A stretch of DNA of 64,000 nucleotides from Sclerodactyla briareus (GCA_026419785.1 JAODTK010005783.1:186001-250000), one strand, 5' to 3'; shown: positions 48,533-60,062, counted from the stretch's first letter. Notes: generated from the sequence alone by a model not told the origin. Translations and numbers: made by a program.

Positions 48533-49255
48533 CCAGGGGCGTAGCGCAGGGTTGATAACTGGGGGGTGTAGAGATAATGTTTTGCCGACTAATCTGGCAT
48601 GGGGACTGATCGGGGGGAAGGGATCTAAGGGGAGGGGTGTCCCACTCCCCTCTGGAAAATGGTTGAATATTGAAATGTCCTTAGATGCAATCTGGGGCAA
48701 TGTTTTCAGTAAAATTGGGCTTCAGTATTATCTCGACCCTCTCACCACGTAGCGAAACTCTGGAACGCCGAAAAATTTTTGCCCGATCCCAAACAATAGC
48801 CCGATTTTTTACTGCAGCGCGTGAGTGTGAGCAGACCATCAATAGACACTGCGCGCACACTTCAATGGTGCAATTGATCAACTGGTTTCTGGGCATTTAG
48901 TACATCTTCTTATCTTTCCACTTATGCAAATGTTTTAGGATATCTCTACCCGAATACTCGATCTCATAACAACTGGCCGGGGGGGGTGGCCCTCTATCTC
49001 TCGCCTTGTACTCTTGCTATGCCGCTCTCATGATTCCCCGCCTAAAACCCACTGTTTCAGAGTTAGTTTCCTGGGCAATGGCTTGAATTTGTTTTTTAAT
49101 GTATTTCTGGATATTTTACCTCTCTTTTTTTCCTCCTCCCCTCTTTCTCTTCCTTCTCTCCTCTTCTCTCCCTTCCTCTTTCTCCAAAAATTGGCCGACG
49201 GCACGAATTAATGCGGGGTGTGACACCCCCGCCACCCCCGCTCACTACGACCCTG
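48533..49255 (+). mobile_element. hAT-like MITE, family A copy 2, with target duplication
   Basis: The left end is CCAGGGGCGTAGCGC and the right end CGCTCACTACGACCCTG, imperfect inverted repeats. TCTCCGGT (48525-48532) and TCTCCGAT (49256-49263) form an 8-bp target duplication with 7 of 8 positions equal. The interior includes GGATCTAAGGGGAGGGG, TTAGATGCAATCTGGGG, a CT-rich tract (49120-49190) and GGTGTGACACCCC. It matches 39903-40588 along its length. It has no transposase. Confidence 0.82.
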
Positions 49256-49263
49256 TCTCCGAT

Positions 49264-49984
49264 CCAATTAAGGATTGTAGAAACCATCTTTTGCTGACAA
49301 TTTGTAATTTAGTTTCTGAGAGAAAACGTTTGGTTATGTTATCATAAATGTATTTATATACTGCTACCTGTACTGATCCCAGTTTAATGTACCTTGACAA
49401 TTTCGGCAACATCCTCTGCAGACTTGTCAGACAAAATGTATATCCACAAAATCAGTAAAAAAAAAAAAATATTAAAATAATGAGAGCGTAGGATCCCTGT
49501 GGAGCTTTGCGAGTCGTCCAGCCAGAAAGACCATTATTTTTTCTGAAACATTATTAATAATAAAATTAACAATGCCAATGTAAAGTGAACACCCCTCCCC
49601 CCCCCCCCACAAAAAATACTGAGTCATTCATAACCTATAGACAAACCCAATCTTCTATAAAATCTGTATAGTATTTGGATTATATGGGTCCGTCAGCAGG
49701 TGGTCAACCATTAAGCAAACATACCAGATTAATGAAAACTAAGGAATTAATAATCAACATAATCTCATTTTCTTCCTCATTACATTATTAACCTTACTTA
49801 ACTCCGGTACAAGAGTTTAGGCACCACTGAGGATTAAGTCCTTTTTTTTTCTACACACGGACATTTGACTAGATTAAGTATATACGATCGCCATTGGCAA
49901 TACCATTCTTTTGAAGAAGTGAAGTGTGTAGGATAACATAAATTTAATGCTGAATTTAGCTACAATATTTCTATAATTTGTGAA
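49264..49984. other. No gene recognised
   Basis: AT-rich anonymous sequence with A, C and T runs (49457, 49596, 49842). Confidence 0.4.
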
Positions 49985-50101
49985 ATGAAAAGGTGGTTTT
50001 TCTCTTTCCTGCCTGTGGGGAAGTGGGGGGCGGAATGATTTTCCCCCCCCCGATTTTTGATGGGGGGGCTGGCGCTCCCAGCCCCCCGGTTCCTACGCCC
50101 T
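49985..50101 (+). mobile_element. hAT-like element right end
   Basis: GGGGGGCTGGCGCTCCCAGC and GGTTCCTACGCCCTTG form the end of a CAGGGGCGTAGGAACC-type repeat. It abuts the left limit of the large inverted repeat, so the exact border between the two is uncertain by about 15 bp. Confidence 0.5.
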
Positions 50102-50609
50102 TGTTATCATTTGTAAATAATTACTTTCACTGTCTTCAGTTAGTAATGATCGGGGCGGCGATCTGTGTTTGAATATTAGGGGACATATGAGGGTATCACA
50201 CCATCTCAAGCGGAGCGCCACCATGGGTTGGCAAGTAGCGCACAGGATGGGAATTTGCAAGTTTTACAGACCCCCACATTGCAGGAACCGGCACTTCTGG
50301 GTTCATAGGCAGTTAGCATGCAACAACCTAAAATCTCAATGAATTCCCGAATTTTTTATTTAAGAACATATTTTTTTTTTAACTTAAAACATTCTTGAAG
50401 GAACTGATCAATTTTTTTCCGTACAATTCGGGCCACCCGTCGTTTGATGACGCGTAGGGTACACGAATTGTTTTGTTTTACAGACCCCCCCCCCACCCCC
50501 CCAGATTGAAGGAAACCGCATTCCCGGACCGTATGGCTGTAAGCAACTTCCCTAAAACTGGCAATAGTTTTCAGAATCATATTCTGGACACGTTTCTTGC
50601 ATTCTTGAG

Positions 50610-51500
50610 GGGGATACTGGCCCACGTCCCGGTGGAACCAAGCGGTCGGAATAGGTTGTGCATGCGTGAAAAGACAAGAATTAATCTGATGGTGTGAGAT
50701 GAAATCTGACTGCCCGTGGAAACTTTCGCTATTGTTGATGATCACGATAGCTTCAGGTAGGTTGTTCCAATCTCTGAACGTTCTCGGGACGAAGGAAAAC
50801 TTCTATAGCAGTCTTATTTGCTGCTAGTGTTGAACGAGCCTTAGTGTGGTGATGACGAGAGGGTCGGTCGATTAACAGGGTGACGTGCGTGATGGCACTA
50901 AGGGAATGGACGAAAGGTGACAAGGGATTGCCTGTTTAAAACTATTGAGCCCTCTGACACGACACCTGGTTGCAAGAGGCTGCATCCCAACTCCTTCATT
51001 ATTGGCCAACGGCCCGGGGGACCTAGATTTGAAGTCGATTCAGCAGAATCTAGCAGCCCTACGTTGAACAATTTGAGATTCAAGGGTATTAATTAAGTAG
51101 CAGTATGAGGGTCCTACACACTCGGGGAATAATCAAGTAGGGGTCGCACTGATTAGGTCTTATAGGCGGACTCTTGACGCCTTGTGGGCAATGATGGAGC
51201 TTCCTCATACAAAAAGCAAGAGTGTGATTCGCCGTGCAGCGATTTGGTTACTGGACATTCCAAGATTACTGTCAGGGTAACCACCCAAGTAGGAGTGCTT
51301 TAGTCTCGTGCGAAGGAAGTCAGGTAGCTTATAGCAAAAAATCTAGGCATTCTAGCTGGGTAAGACGCATACAAAACACTTTTAGCATTGCAGCTCATCT
51401 GCCATTTATTTTGCCAGCTTACTAGGTGTTAGATCCTTTGAGGGTTATGTGATCCACTATGTTATGAATTTCTCTGTACAACACAACAGTCATCGGCAAA
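50610..51500 (-). mobile_element. 5'-truncated LINE inserted in the left arm
   Basis: The minus strand carries the C-terminal part of a CR1/Jockey-type reverse transcriptase: ADDCCVV at its start (the catalytic ADD), then LVSWQNKWQMSCNAK, a KSTPYLGV-like segment now degraded, RPLLDYSPSVxDPHTAT (the family's RPxLEYxxxVWDPH), a QRRAA-like region, and SREROxEIGTTYLKLS-like remnants of FPRTxxxWNxLP. Stops and frame changes are frequent, so the copy is dead. ATTCTTGAG before it and AATTCTTAATTGAG after it resemble a target duplication, and the right arm lacks the insertion. That makes it younger than the arm pair. Confidence 0.8.
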
Positions 51501-52085
51501 TACTCAATTCTTAATTGAGGAACTGATCGGTGTGTATTCCTTACAATTCGGGCCAGCCGCCACCATCGTGGACGCGTAGGGTACAAGGGACTTTTCGTTT
51601 TAGAGACCCTCAGGATTGCAGGAAACGGCCATTCACGCCACGGTATGACAGTGAGCAAGTCTCAAAATGGCAAATTAATTTTCAGGAATTGTTATTGCAA
51701 GAAACTCTTGAAGGAACTAAGGATGTTTATCCGTACAATTCGGCGAGCCAGCATCAGTGGTCTCCTATAGGTACAAGGACATTTTTAGCCTTATGAACCC
51801 CCAGATTGCCGGAAAACGGTTGCTTCCCAGTTCCCATGACAGTAAGCAACATCCCGAAAATTGACACTAACTTTCTGAAATGTATATCTCAAGAAACACC
51901 TCTTGAAGGAACTAATCTAGTTTATTCAGTACATTTCGCGACCACATCAGTTGACGCGTACCGTACATGAAAATAGTCTTACGACCCCCCCCCCCCCATC
52001 ATATTGCAGGAGCGGCACTTCCGCGACTTATGGCAGTATGCAATCACTGAAATGGACAGTAATTTTCCGAAAAACGATCGATGTT
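51500..52085 (-). repeat. Units 3-5 of the ~194-bp tandem repeat (left arm)
   Basis: The landmarks GGAACTGATC or GGAACTAA at 51518, 51712 and 51906 are 194 bp apart. Each unit also holds a TACAATTCGGGCCA-like, a GACGCGTAGGGTAC-like and a CAGTNAGCAAC-like block. Unit-specific variants (for example GGTCTCCTATAGGTAC in unit 4, GACGCGTACCGTAC in unit 5) are shared with the matching right-arm unit. Confidence 0.88.
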
Positions 52086-53085
52086 AATCCTTACATGTCT
52101 TCATATGGTGTCCATTCCTACCATGCCATGTCTTAGAGAAGTTCCATCGAGGACCCTTCCAATTGGGTTGGAGGTGCTGCAGATTGAACATTTGCTTGTT
52201 TTACCATCATGGCGGGGACAAATGTGTGCATTTTTCGGGAATTTGATTGAAAGGAATTGAGCCAGTTAGCAGACAATTTGGCATTTTTCAGATTAGTATC
52301 CGCTCAAATTTTCGTCCTCCAAAAATTTTCACATGTCTCAGAATTGTTTCGACCCGCTCCGCACCTGTATAGTTTCATACGGCAATCACGTAAACCTCCA
52401 TACTAATGTGCCGATCCCCTGCCCTGCTTTCATCCCCTAGTTAAAAACAGAACGTCAGATGGCCCAAGACCAATCTGAACAATAGGATAGAAGTAGAAAC
52501 TGGTGCAGTGTTAGAAAAGTCACAGTTGGGATTCCGGCCATTGTTCCAGTGGGAGGGGGGGGGGGGGGGTGCAACATGAATCAAAACCTAAAACCCAATT
52601 TCTCCTCGTGGCACACCTATATGGTCCGGCCACACTTGAAGATGGCACGTAATGGACAAAAATAATATTTGCCAGAATCTTACAACGTTATTTTCTGATT
52701 TACACGTGGGCCCACTGTATTATCATGTTTGTAACGGAAAAGATAGGAAAAGATAAAGATAGGATTAACGCGCGCGACAGCGACGATTTTTTTCTTTTGG
52801 CATTTCGGCTTCCCAACAAAAACTTGATTAAACAATCTAATAAGAAATATGAGTTAGACAGAAAGTACACTGAGAATAACAACTTACGCAGCCAGCTGAT
52901 TCGAAAACCGAGATACCAAATTTCGTTCAAATCAGATCATGACAGCCTTTAAGCTCAAAATCGACAGGGTTGCTGCGACACAATGACCTGTTAAATCAGA
53001 GGGGTGCTCCGCACCCCATTCAGAAAAATCTGGGGGTGATGCAGCACCCCCCAGCACCCCCCCCCCCTCCCCCTTCGCAGGGCGC

Positions 53086-53439
53086 TGGTGTGTATGTGTG
53101 TGACACCCTTGTCAGTACTTACTTTCCTGAGTGTATAAAATAGTGGAGAAAGCAAATGCCTCGATCAACGAAACGATCCATTACTCGAGGAGATTTACTA
53201 CGGGTTACATCAATGCTAACAGAGCATCGTATAGCACTTTGTTTAACTGTAAATGACGGGCTCTAAACATTGGATGGGATTGGTCTATTGCATTATAATA
53301 ATTTACATGCAATACATTTGGTGATTGTCGAGAAGAATATAGAAACCATTACATAATAAGGAAAAAACAATAGACAAACATCCACTACGAACATGGGTAT
53401 TCATTGAATCATTCCATTCAAAGTACGCACTGCTGTCGG
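53086..53439. other. Start of the spacer; no gene recognised
   Basis: AT-rich sequence between the left arm and a LINE, with no motif I can assign. Confidence 0.35.
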
Positions 53440-54414
53440 GTCACAGCTGGCAATCTTGCTAGCTGAATGAACAATACGGCGGAGGCGGCTCTTATCCTTA
53501 TCTCTTGCGCTATTGTACCAACAGTGAAGGAAAGAGTCAAAATACTCTTGTCAAACCAATTCAATTCAGCTGAACATCGACAAACAAAACAGGTCACTCC
53601 GCTGGCTGCTCTCGACCTCTGTGCGGCCTTCGTCACATTCAGTGTTGATTAACGTCATCCAAAACCAATTTGGAATAACCGGATTCGCTCTGAAATGGTT
53701 CAGAAGTTACCTGCATCGGAGGAAAAATGAAGGTCACTGTGCCGAATTCACATTTCAGAAGTTAGCTATCTTCCCTTCTCGGTACCACAAGGAAGCTGCG
53801 CAGACCCAGTGCTTTTTAACCTGTACGCCAGTACTCTGAGCAGCTTTATGGCTGACAACATCTAGTAGAGAACAACATCCACTCGATCGGGTATGCTGAT
53901 GACCACCTCGTACTACAGCTCCTTAAAACCCTGGCAAAAACCAGGAGATGAATGGCAGTGATCAGGGCTATTGAAAACTGTGATGAAGTCATTACAGACG
54001 GGATGAACCACCAAAAATGCTAAAATTGATCAGTACTAAAACTGAATACATCAAAGTTAGTTGGTAGCCAGGATCAGCTTCGCAAATGCGTTGTAGATGG
54101 CATTAACATTAATGACACTCGCATCACTGAATCGGGAGTAGTGAAATACTTGGCGTATGGTTTGACACCGTTGTTTCATTTGGACAGGAGGCGTATCAAC
54201 TGACGCAATTAAATTGGCTAATCTTTAACCTACTTGGAAATCCTGGATAGTTTGGTTCACTCTCTCGGTCCTGTCCCTTTTTTATTATTGTTGTACACTA
54301 CAGCCTACCTGATTGCTCTCTTTCTAGGTTGCTTTCTAGTTGCTGCCAAGCTAATCTTTAACCGAAGTAGGTTTGAAAGCGCTACGCAATGCTTGAAGAA
54401 CTGCATTGGTTACC

Positions 54415-54420
<6 letters not shown>
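53440..54420 (+). mobile_element. LINE fragment (CR1/L2-type reverse transcriptase)
   Basis: The reverse transcriptase blocks occur in order over several frames: AALDLCAAFVTFSVD (degraded LLDLSAAFDTVDH, motif A), FGITGFALKWFRSYLHRR, VPQGSCADPVLFNLYASTLS (for VPQGSxLGPxLF), IGYADDHLVLQL (catalytic YADD), TKTEYIKVG, then KYL-GVWFD after a one-base change. It ends in LEELHWLPI, a C-terminal motif of L2/CR1-like elements. It passes straight into an (ATT)n tract. The endonuclease domain is missing, and multiple frame changes show the copy is inactive. Confidence 0.82.
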
Positions 54421-54461
<41 letters not shown>

Positions 54462-54487
54462 TATTATTATTATTATTATTATTATTA
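54417..54487. repeat. (ATT)n microsatellite
   Basis: About 70 bp of ATT repeats with one interruption, starting inside the LHWLPI codons of the LINE. The Leu/Ile/Tyr runs in open frames here are artefacts. Confidence 0.97.
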
Positions 54488-54499
54488 GTGGTGTCAGGT

Positions 54500-55750
54500 C
54501 ACGGTAATTGGAAGTTCACCACAGGGCAATCCTTCTATATCTTAGCAATGAAATATTTCAGAGTGAGGATGTCGTAATGGAAAGTTGATGTTATTAGTGA
54601 AACTACATCTAGAACCCTACTTTGATCTAATTGAACCTTTTGACCTCGGGCCTGCAGGGTCACGTTTTGTGACAACCAGCCTCGTCTCCTTGCAACAAAA
54701 CCAACTAATCGATTGCACTGACGTACTAGGACACTCCTATCAGACGCTATTTCTAGGTTATGTCCTCTGTAAAAGGGATGAACACAGTGATTGAAACAGC
54801 TCTAGAGACTGATGAATTTCAAATCTTCAATGTCTCTTCCCTTCTTTAGGCGTAATAATGGAAATTGTTTTTGTCTAATGAATACTATATCTGGTGACCT
54901 ACTTGACCTCATTTGACCTGTTGACCTCGGGACCTGTTTTAAATCATGGAGTGAACCAAGATTTGAGTAATGCATATACATCCAAGATGCTGCTCATTAT
55001 GACTCATTACAGCATAAGCAGATAGAAACCTACCATTTCGGCCGAAAGGAAAGTAGGGATTATTAGCACAAGGTATCATTTGCATGTGGAACGACCAAAA
55101 GAAGGGATGTGTTATTTGGAACTCAACTTGACAACACCATCCAGACGTGTAGTGTGTGGTATTCATTATGTGCTACTGGCCTGACTTAGAAAAAAAGATC
55201 ACCAAGTAGGAGGATTTTGGAAGTTTTAAATTAAATTTCCTTTTTTTTTTACAAAAGTGGATTATTTATTACTTGAAGAAATGACAAGGTTTAAAAAATC
55301 ACTACGCCATAGGTTGCGTTCGGTCTCCAAACGCATGTATGTATCAAGTTCAGTCTAAATATGTGGTATAGTGGACAGTAGATAGAACCTGTTGATTCAT
55401 GAGGAGGCATCACAAGAAAGCCCTTTCAGCACAATATTAGAGGAATGCCGTATGTATCAAGTTCGAATTAGTTATGTGGAACCTCATTTTTTTGTTGAGC
55501 TGGAGTGGTGTTTAGGACATTTTGGGATGGGGAGAATAAAGTTGGGAGAGAGAATAAAGTTCAAAGCTTGTCAGAATGATATCTGAAGAATTCGAAGCAT
55601 GTTATAAAATTAAATTTGTATGAGGTGCAGATATGGAAAGAAAGAACCATTGATTCAGTTGGGTCAAGTCATTAAAGTCATGGCGCGAACTTAAGAGCGT
55701 TCAGCATGATTTATGAAGGAAGCGAGCTGAGTTTAAATCAGTATGTTGGT
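54500..55750 (+). repeat. Spacer repeats: TTGACCTCGGG and CAGCACAATAT types
   Basis: Two units about 290 bp apart each end in CCTTTTGACCTCGGGCCTG or CCTGTTGACCTCGGGACCTG (54635 and 54918). Further on, CAGCACAATATTAGAGG, CTTGTCAGAATGATATCTGA and TTCAGCATGATTTATGAAGG (55428-55715) are divergent relatives of the GTTAACACGATAA monomers. No coding content. Confidence 0.6.
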
Positions 55751-55779
55751 GAAAAATCAAGGAGATAAGAACAGGCACT

Positions 55780-55971
55780 GCGAATGGGGGGGGGGGGGTA
55801 CTGGGGGTGCTCAGCACCTCCAGATTTTTCTGACGGGGTTTCTACCGATCCGGTCATTGTGTCCAGCACACCTATACAGGACACCATAAATCAGATGTAC
55901 ATACGGCCAAAAACAAAAAGTTAACTCATATTCTTATGGATGTTTAAATTTTTTGTTGGGAAGGCCGGAAT

Positions 55972-56014
<43 letters not shown>

Positions 56015-56503
56015 CGCTGCGAGGCGCCGGTGTCTTATTTTTCCGTTAGTTACATGTATGATAATACAGCGGGCCAACCACGTGTACCAATAACTTTGTA
56101 TATTCTGGCAAATATGATTTTTGTCCTACGAGTCATATTCAAGTTGTGGTGAACAAATAGGTAGGCCAGAGGATGAATTGGTTTAGGACTGTTTCATGTG
56201 CACCCACCCCCCCTCCCCACTACAACAATGCCGGAATCCAACTGCCATTTTCTTAACGCTGCACTCAGTTTAGTCTACTTCTGATCCTCATTGTTCAGAT
56301 TGGGCTCTTTGCCAGCCTGACGTGCTGTTTACTAGAAGATGAAGCTATCGTAATGAAAAACAACAGGGCAGGGGTGCACATTATGGGAGGTTTACGTGAA
56401 CGTGAACGTATGGAACTATACAGATGCTAAGCGGGGCGAAACAATTCATGGACCGGAGAAATTGGACGAACAAAAAATTGAGCGGAAACTAATCTAAAAA
56501 CAA
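55780..56503 (+). repeat. Right arm, inner segment
   Basis: This part is the inverted partner of about 52272-53085 in the left arm. Shared blocks include GGTGCTCAGCACC..AGATTTTTCTGAC, TAACTCATATTCTTATGGAT, TTTTGTTGGGAAGGCCGGAA, GATAATACAGCGGGCCAACC and GGAGGTTTACGTGAACGTG. The left arm has only a short T-rich stretch where this arm has a 38-base A run (55974-56011), so the run expanded after duplication. The similarity stops at about 56503. Confidence 0.85.
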
Positions 56504-58929
56504 CGGAAAGACGCCAACTATGCCCGTAGGTAGGATTCTGCAGTTTCCTAACACGTTCCCCTTACTCAGCTATATCAACCCTGCCAAGATGGGTGTTGCC
56601 AACTCAAACCACAACTAGACACAAAACGATCACCTGCACAATTTACTCAAGCGCAGAGATGAGATACTTGTTGCTTTTGACACCAGGTCAAAAAGTCATA
56701 CTGAGGCAATGAAATGGAATACTGAAAAAAAACCTGGTATGGAAGTAAAATATATCTGAAGAGTGAAGGTTTTTGTAAAGTCAGAAGTCATAACCAGCGA
56801 GGGCCAATGTTTTCCATTCAGTGTGCACGGGAAGTCCCAGCGACCCGTAACACTAAGTCAGCAGACTGCAGGCTTGCGACCCCCGGCCCCCCTCAAGGCT
56901 CTTAAATGATGAAGGACCACTTCAGGCAACATTCATTACTCATAGTGACTGGTGTGGTCAAAGCAGAGAAGATTGAATGAAGTGGGTTCTTTGAATCGGA
57001 CGACCAACATCAGTAACAAACAAATGTGAAAAAATATCTTTTTAGGGGGATATGTGTGGAGAAAGCGAAAGTGCATTACAGGCCTATTTATTATCAATTG
57101 CATCCCTCAACTATACCCTGGACAAGGGGAGACATTGTGGTCACAGTCAGTGTCCAATCGCTGGTGTCACACATGTGGTCAATGATACCATATGTCGTTA
57201 ATCAATGATGTGACTGAGGGGTAAGTCAATTGACAAGCAATCGTTTCAATTTATACGGCAGAGTAGTCTGTGGTCTTCAAAGTGGACTGTGCGGTGTTGT
57301 ATCAATTTTCATTATTTTTCAGGGCACAAGTGAATGAGGGTGCATCATTGTGAAGTTGACAATTGACTCACTTGTCTGAGGTACAAGCGGGTGGGTCATG
57401 AAATTGACAAGTTCATAACTGTTAGAATACTTGATATCAATAGCCATTTTACCAGTCCATCAAATGTATTATTGCTATTTTTAGGGTCAACTTTTCACAA
57501 GGCCTTCAAATCACACATTCTATCATACATGGTGGGGTTTGAGGAATGTCTCTCTATAGACCCACCCCCATGCCAGCACCTCCAATAACAAATATATATC
57601 TGGCTGCACGATCAATAATACAAATAGATAATAGAACAGACAAGATCGTTGAATTTTCTAGTATATATAGCCCATGTTGAGAAATTTCTGAATTATGTGG
57701 GCCCTCAGTGTAAAGTTGATCCAGTATGACTTATGGCCCATTGTTAAACATGTTAATCTGGCATATCACTTTCCCAAATAGTCACATCCATTTCGACAGT
57801 CAACACCAGATAGAGAGGCACTGGGAAGAAGAGAGATACTTAAAGACTCAAACCCCTGCCCACTTCTGCCTGGGGTTACAGGGTAAGCCCCACTTTTTGC
57901 TCATGGGGTACAGGGTAATGCCCTCACTTTTAGCTCAATAGCAAAAAATGCCAAAAATGTGTGCCATTCCTTATTTTCAGAAGTTCCTGACCCTTTGCAT
58001 TTCTTCTACTCCCAACTCACTGTTCTACCAACACCACAGTTAATCCCCTCATTAGGGATTGTCTATGAATCACCAGTAATAATACCCAATGGTCAGTCCT
58101 GCTGTCAAGTCATTCACAACCTGGAAGTGTTGCTTTTCCATTCCAGTAGGGAAGTGTAACAATCAGATAATCAGTAGACTGAGTGCACACTAGTAAGAGA
58201 ATAATTGGAGATACCCCCTCAATCCTCTGAGATTGCCAGTGCAACGGTACATTCACATCGGAATGTCTGACAGGCAGTCAAAGTGATTAGTGGTTGTTAC
58301 TTCATCACGTCTTTGCGTCTCACACACACAGCTGAGAGATTAAATCCTTTGAGGATTGGGAATGTTGACCAGGCAAACTGAAGGCTTATTATAGTCTACC
58401 ACACACAATGCAGACAGTGGTTGAAGAGGTTAATGGCTCGAAGGGAAGCAACCAGATATGAGAGGGCAACACAACACTTGAGTGGTTTCCGAAAATAGCT
58501 AACACTAAATGAGAGGAGGTATACGCAAGAAGGGGCGTCCGTTCTGCCTTTGCCAGATTTATGGAATTTGTCAATAAATGCAGCTGATGCAGGCTTTCAA
58601 ACGGGCTACATCTTTAAATGTTCATTCAGCTCCTATGAAACCTGGGTGCCAAGACCAAATTACCACCCCCACACGTAGCAACACCACTACTGGTCAGGAG
58701 GCACATATAGGTGGGTCACTGGGGCTAATAATAAAATGACAATTCAAGAATTTGTTACTGTATTGTCTAGAGGGAACTATTTGGTGCTTTGTATAGTTCC
58801 ATACTCAAAATATCAGGAATAACACTAAAATGACAATTCAAGAATTGTACGTCTTACTGGGACGAGAAAAATTGGTTTGGTTGGCTATATGCTTGTTCTC
58901 ACCTCTGTACAATGAATCGTTGACAGAGA

Positions 58930-59895
58930 TATAAGCTTGTCCCTATGGTGACCTGGATGACCTTGACCTGATACCAAAAACCAATAGGGTATTCTTCATT
59001 CATGTTGTACAATCCACACACTTAATTTGAACTTGATAGATAATGCATGCAATTAGATATCATATGACGGAGCAGATGTCAAATGCCAAATTATCCACAT
59101 TCGTGTTTTTAGCTGTCTGGACCTTCCACATTCCATTGAGATAGAGTGTGATAAGAGTATGTAGTATGGTAGTGTCATGACTTTTCGTTAGTCTCTAAAC
59201 AAGACGCTTCCGGCCAACAATAAAAAGCATGCAAAATCACCGGGTCAAAGGTCAAATGAGGGTCAAAAAGCTCAATAGTCAATCAAATGAGGTAAGTTGG
59301 GGTCACAGATGATTTCCCAGACGAACGAAAATTTCCATTATGAAGTCCTCCCAAAAATGTTTCGTTGCCGAGATATATGACGATTTTAGGTGTCTTGACC
59401 TTCCAATTCATGAGATAAGCTTGTGAATAAGATATCGTAGTTTGGTAGGGTCATTGACTTTTGTTTGTCTTAACAAGAAGATTCCCGCCAATACAAAAAA
59501 GCAGGCAAAATCACTAGGTCAGAGGGCAAATGAGGTCAGAAGGTCAAAAGGTTAAAAGAGGTCAAAGTCGCGTCACCAGATGTTGTGATTTCAACCAGAC
59601 GAAAAAGACTTTCTATTACAACATCACTCTAACATGTTTCCTTGCCAAGAATATAAGATTGCCATATGATGACCCTTAAAGACCTTGACCTCACACCAAA
59701 AACAATAGGGGTATCCCCGACATGGGTTACACTACCTACCAATATTGAATTTCCTACTGCACTTGCGATCATTAGATATCGGCGGAGGAACACACTTTTC
59801 AAAGTTTGACCTCTCATGACCTTGAACGACATCGATTAGATACCAAAAACAATAGGGGTCTCCCTCCATGGGTGACAGTACCTACCTGATAGGAA
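58930..59895 (+). repeat. CAATAGGG/AGGTCA tandem repeat block
   Basis: Four or more related monomers are present. GACCTTGACCTGATACC, GACCTTGACCTCACACC and GACCTTGAACGACATCG precede CCAAAAACCAATAGGG or CAAAAACAATAGGGG (58980, 59696, 59845). A second monomer type with GGTCAAAGGTCAAATGAGGG and an AAATGAGGTCAGAAGGTCAA block repeats at about 59240 and 59515. GGGTCAAAGGTCA at 59242-59254 is a direct repeat of the AGGTCA half-site with one-base spacing. Confidence 0.8.
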
Positions 59896-59941
59896 AACAT
59901 TTATAATACATGCTGTGCGTTGTTAGAATCGCGTGGAAACG

Positions 59942-60020
59942 AAGTGTCACACACCCACACCACATTACCACACACATAACACACACACACACACACCCTT
60001 ACACACACCGCCCACACACG
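59942..60020. repeat. (AC)n microsatellite
   Basis: Interrupted CA repeats at the end of the 3.56-kb insertion. Confidence 0.9.
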
Positions 60021-60062
60021 TGGACTGCATAGATCTTTCGGCTTCGCCCAAGGAATAAACGA

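Larger units (their letters stand above)
50102..53085 (-). repeat. Left arm of the inverted repeat
   Basis: The arm runs outer border (50102-50250), repeat units 1 and 2 (to about 50605), a LINE insertion (50610-51500), and units 3 to 5 (to about 52085). The unique inner part is marked by TTCCATCGAGGACCCTTCCA (52141), GTTTCGACCCGCTCCGCACC (52348), CACGTAAACCTCCATACTAA (52388), TTGCCAGAATCTTACAACG (52670) and TTCCCAACAAAAACTTGATT (52811). It ends near CAGCACCCCC...TTCGCAGGG (53045-53083). Each marker has an inverted partner in the right arm in the same order. Confidence 0.85.
56504..60062. mobile_element. 3.56-kb insertion splitting the right arm
   Basis: The sequence on either side of this segment is contiguous in the left arm (around 52270), so a 3.56-kb block was added here. 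It holds anonymous sequence (56504-58900), CAATAGGG-type repeats with AGGTCA motifs (58930-59890) and an (AC)n tract. I found no open frame with a family signature and no clear terminal repeats or target duplication. The mechanism is unknown. Confidence 0.7.

Noticed and set aside
48464-48533. A functional tRNA gene
   Set aside because: The A and B boxes are good but the acceptor and anticodon stems do not pair well, and a SINE body follows.
54234-54577. Leucine/tyrosine or isoleucine repeat proteins
   Set aside because: They are the tail of the LINE plus the (ATT)n tract.
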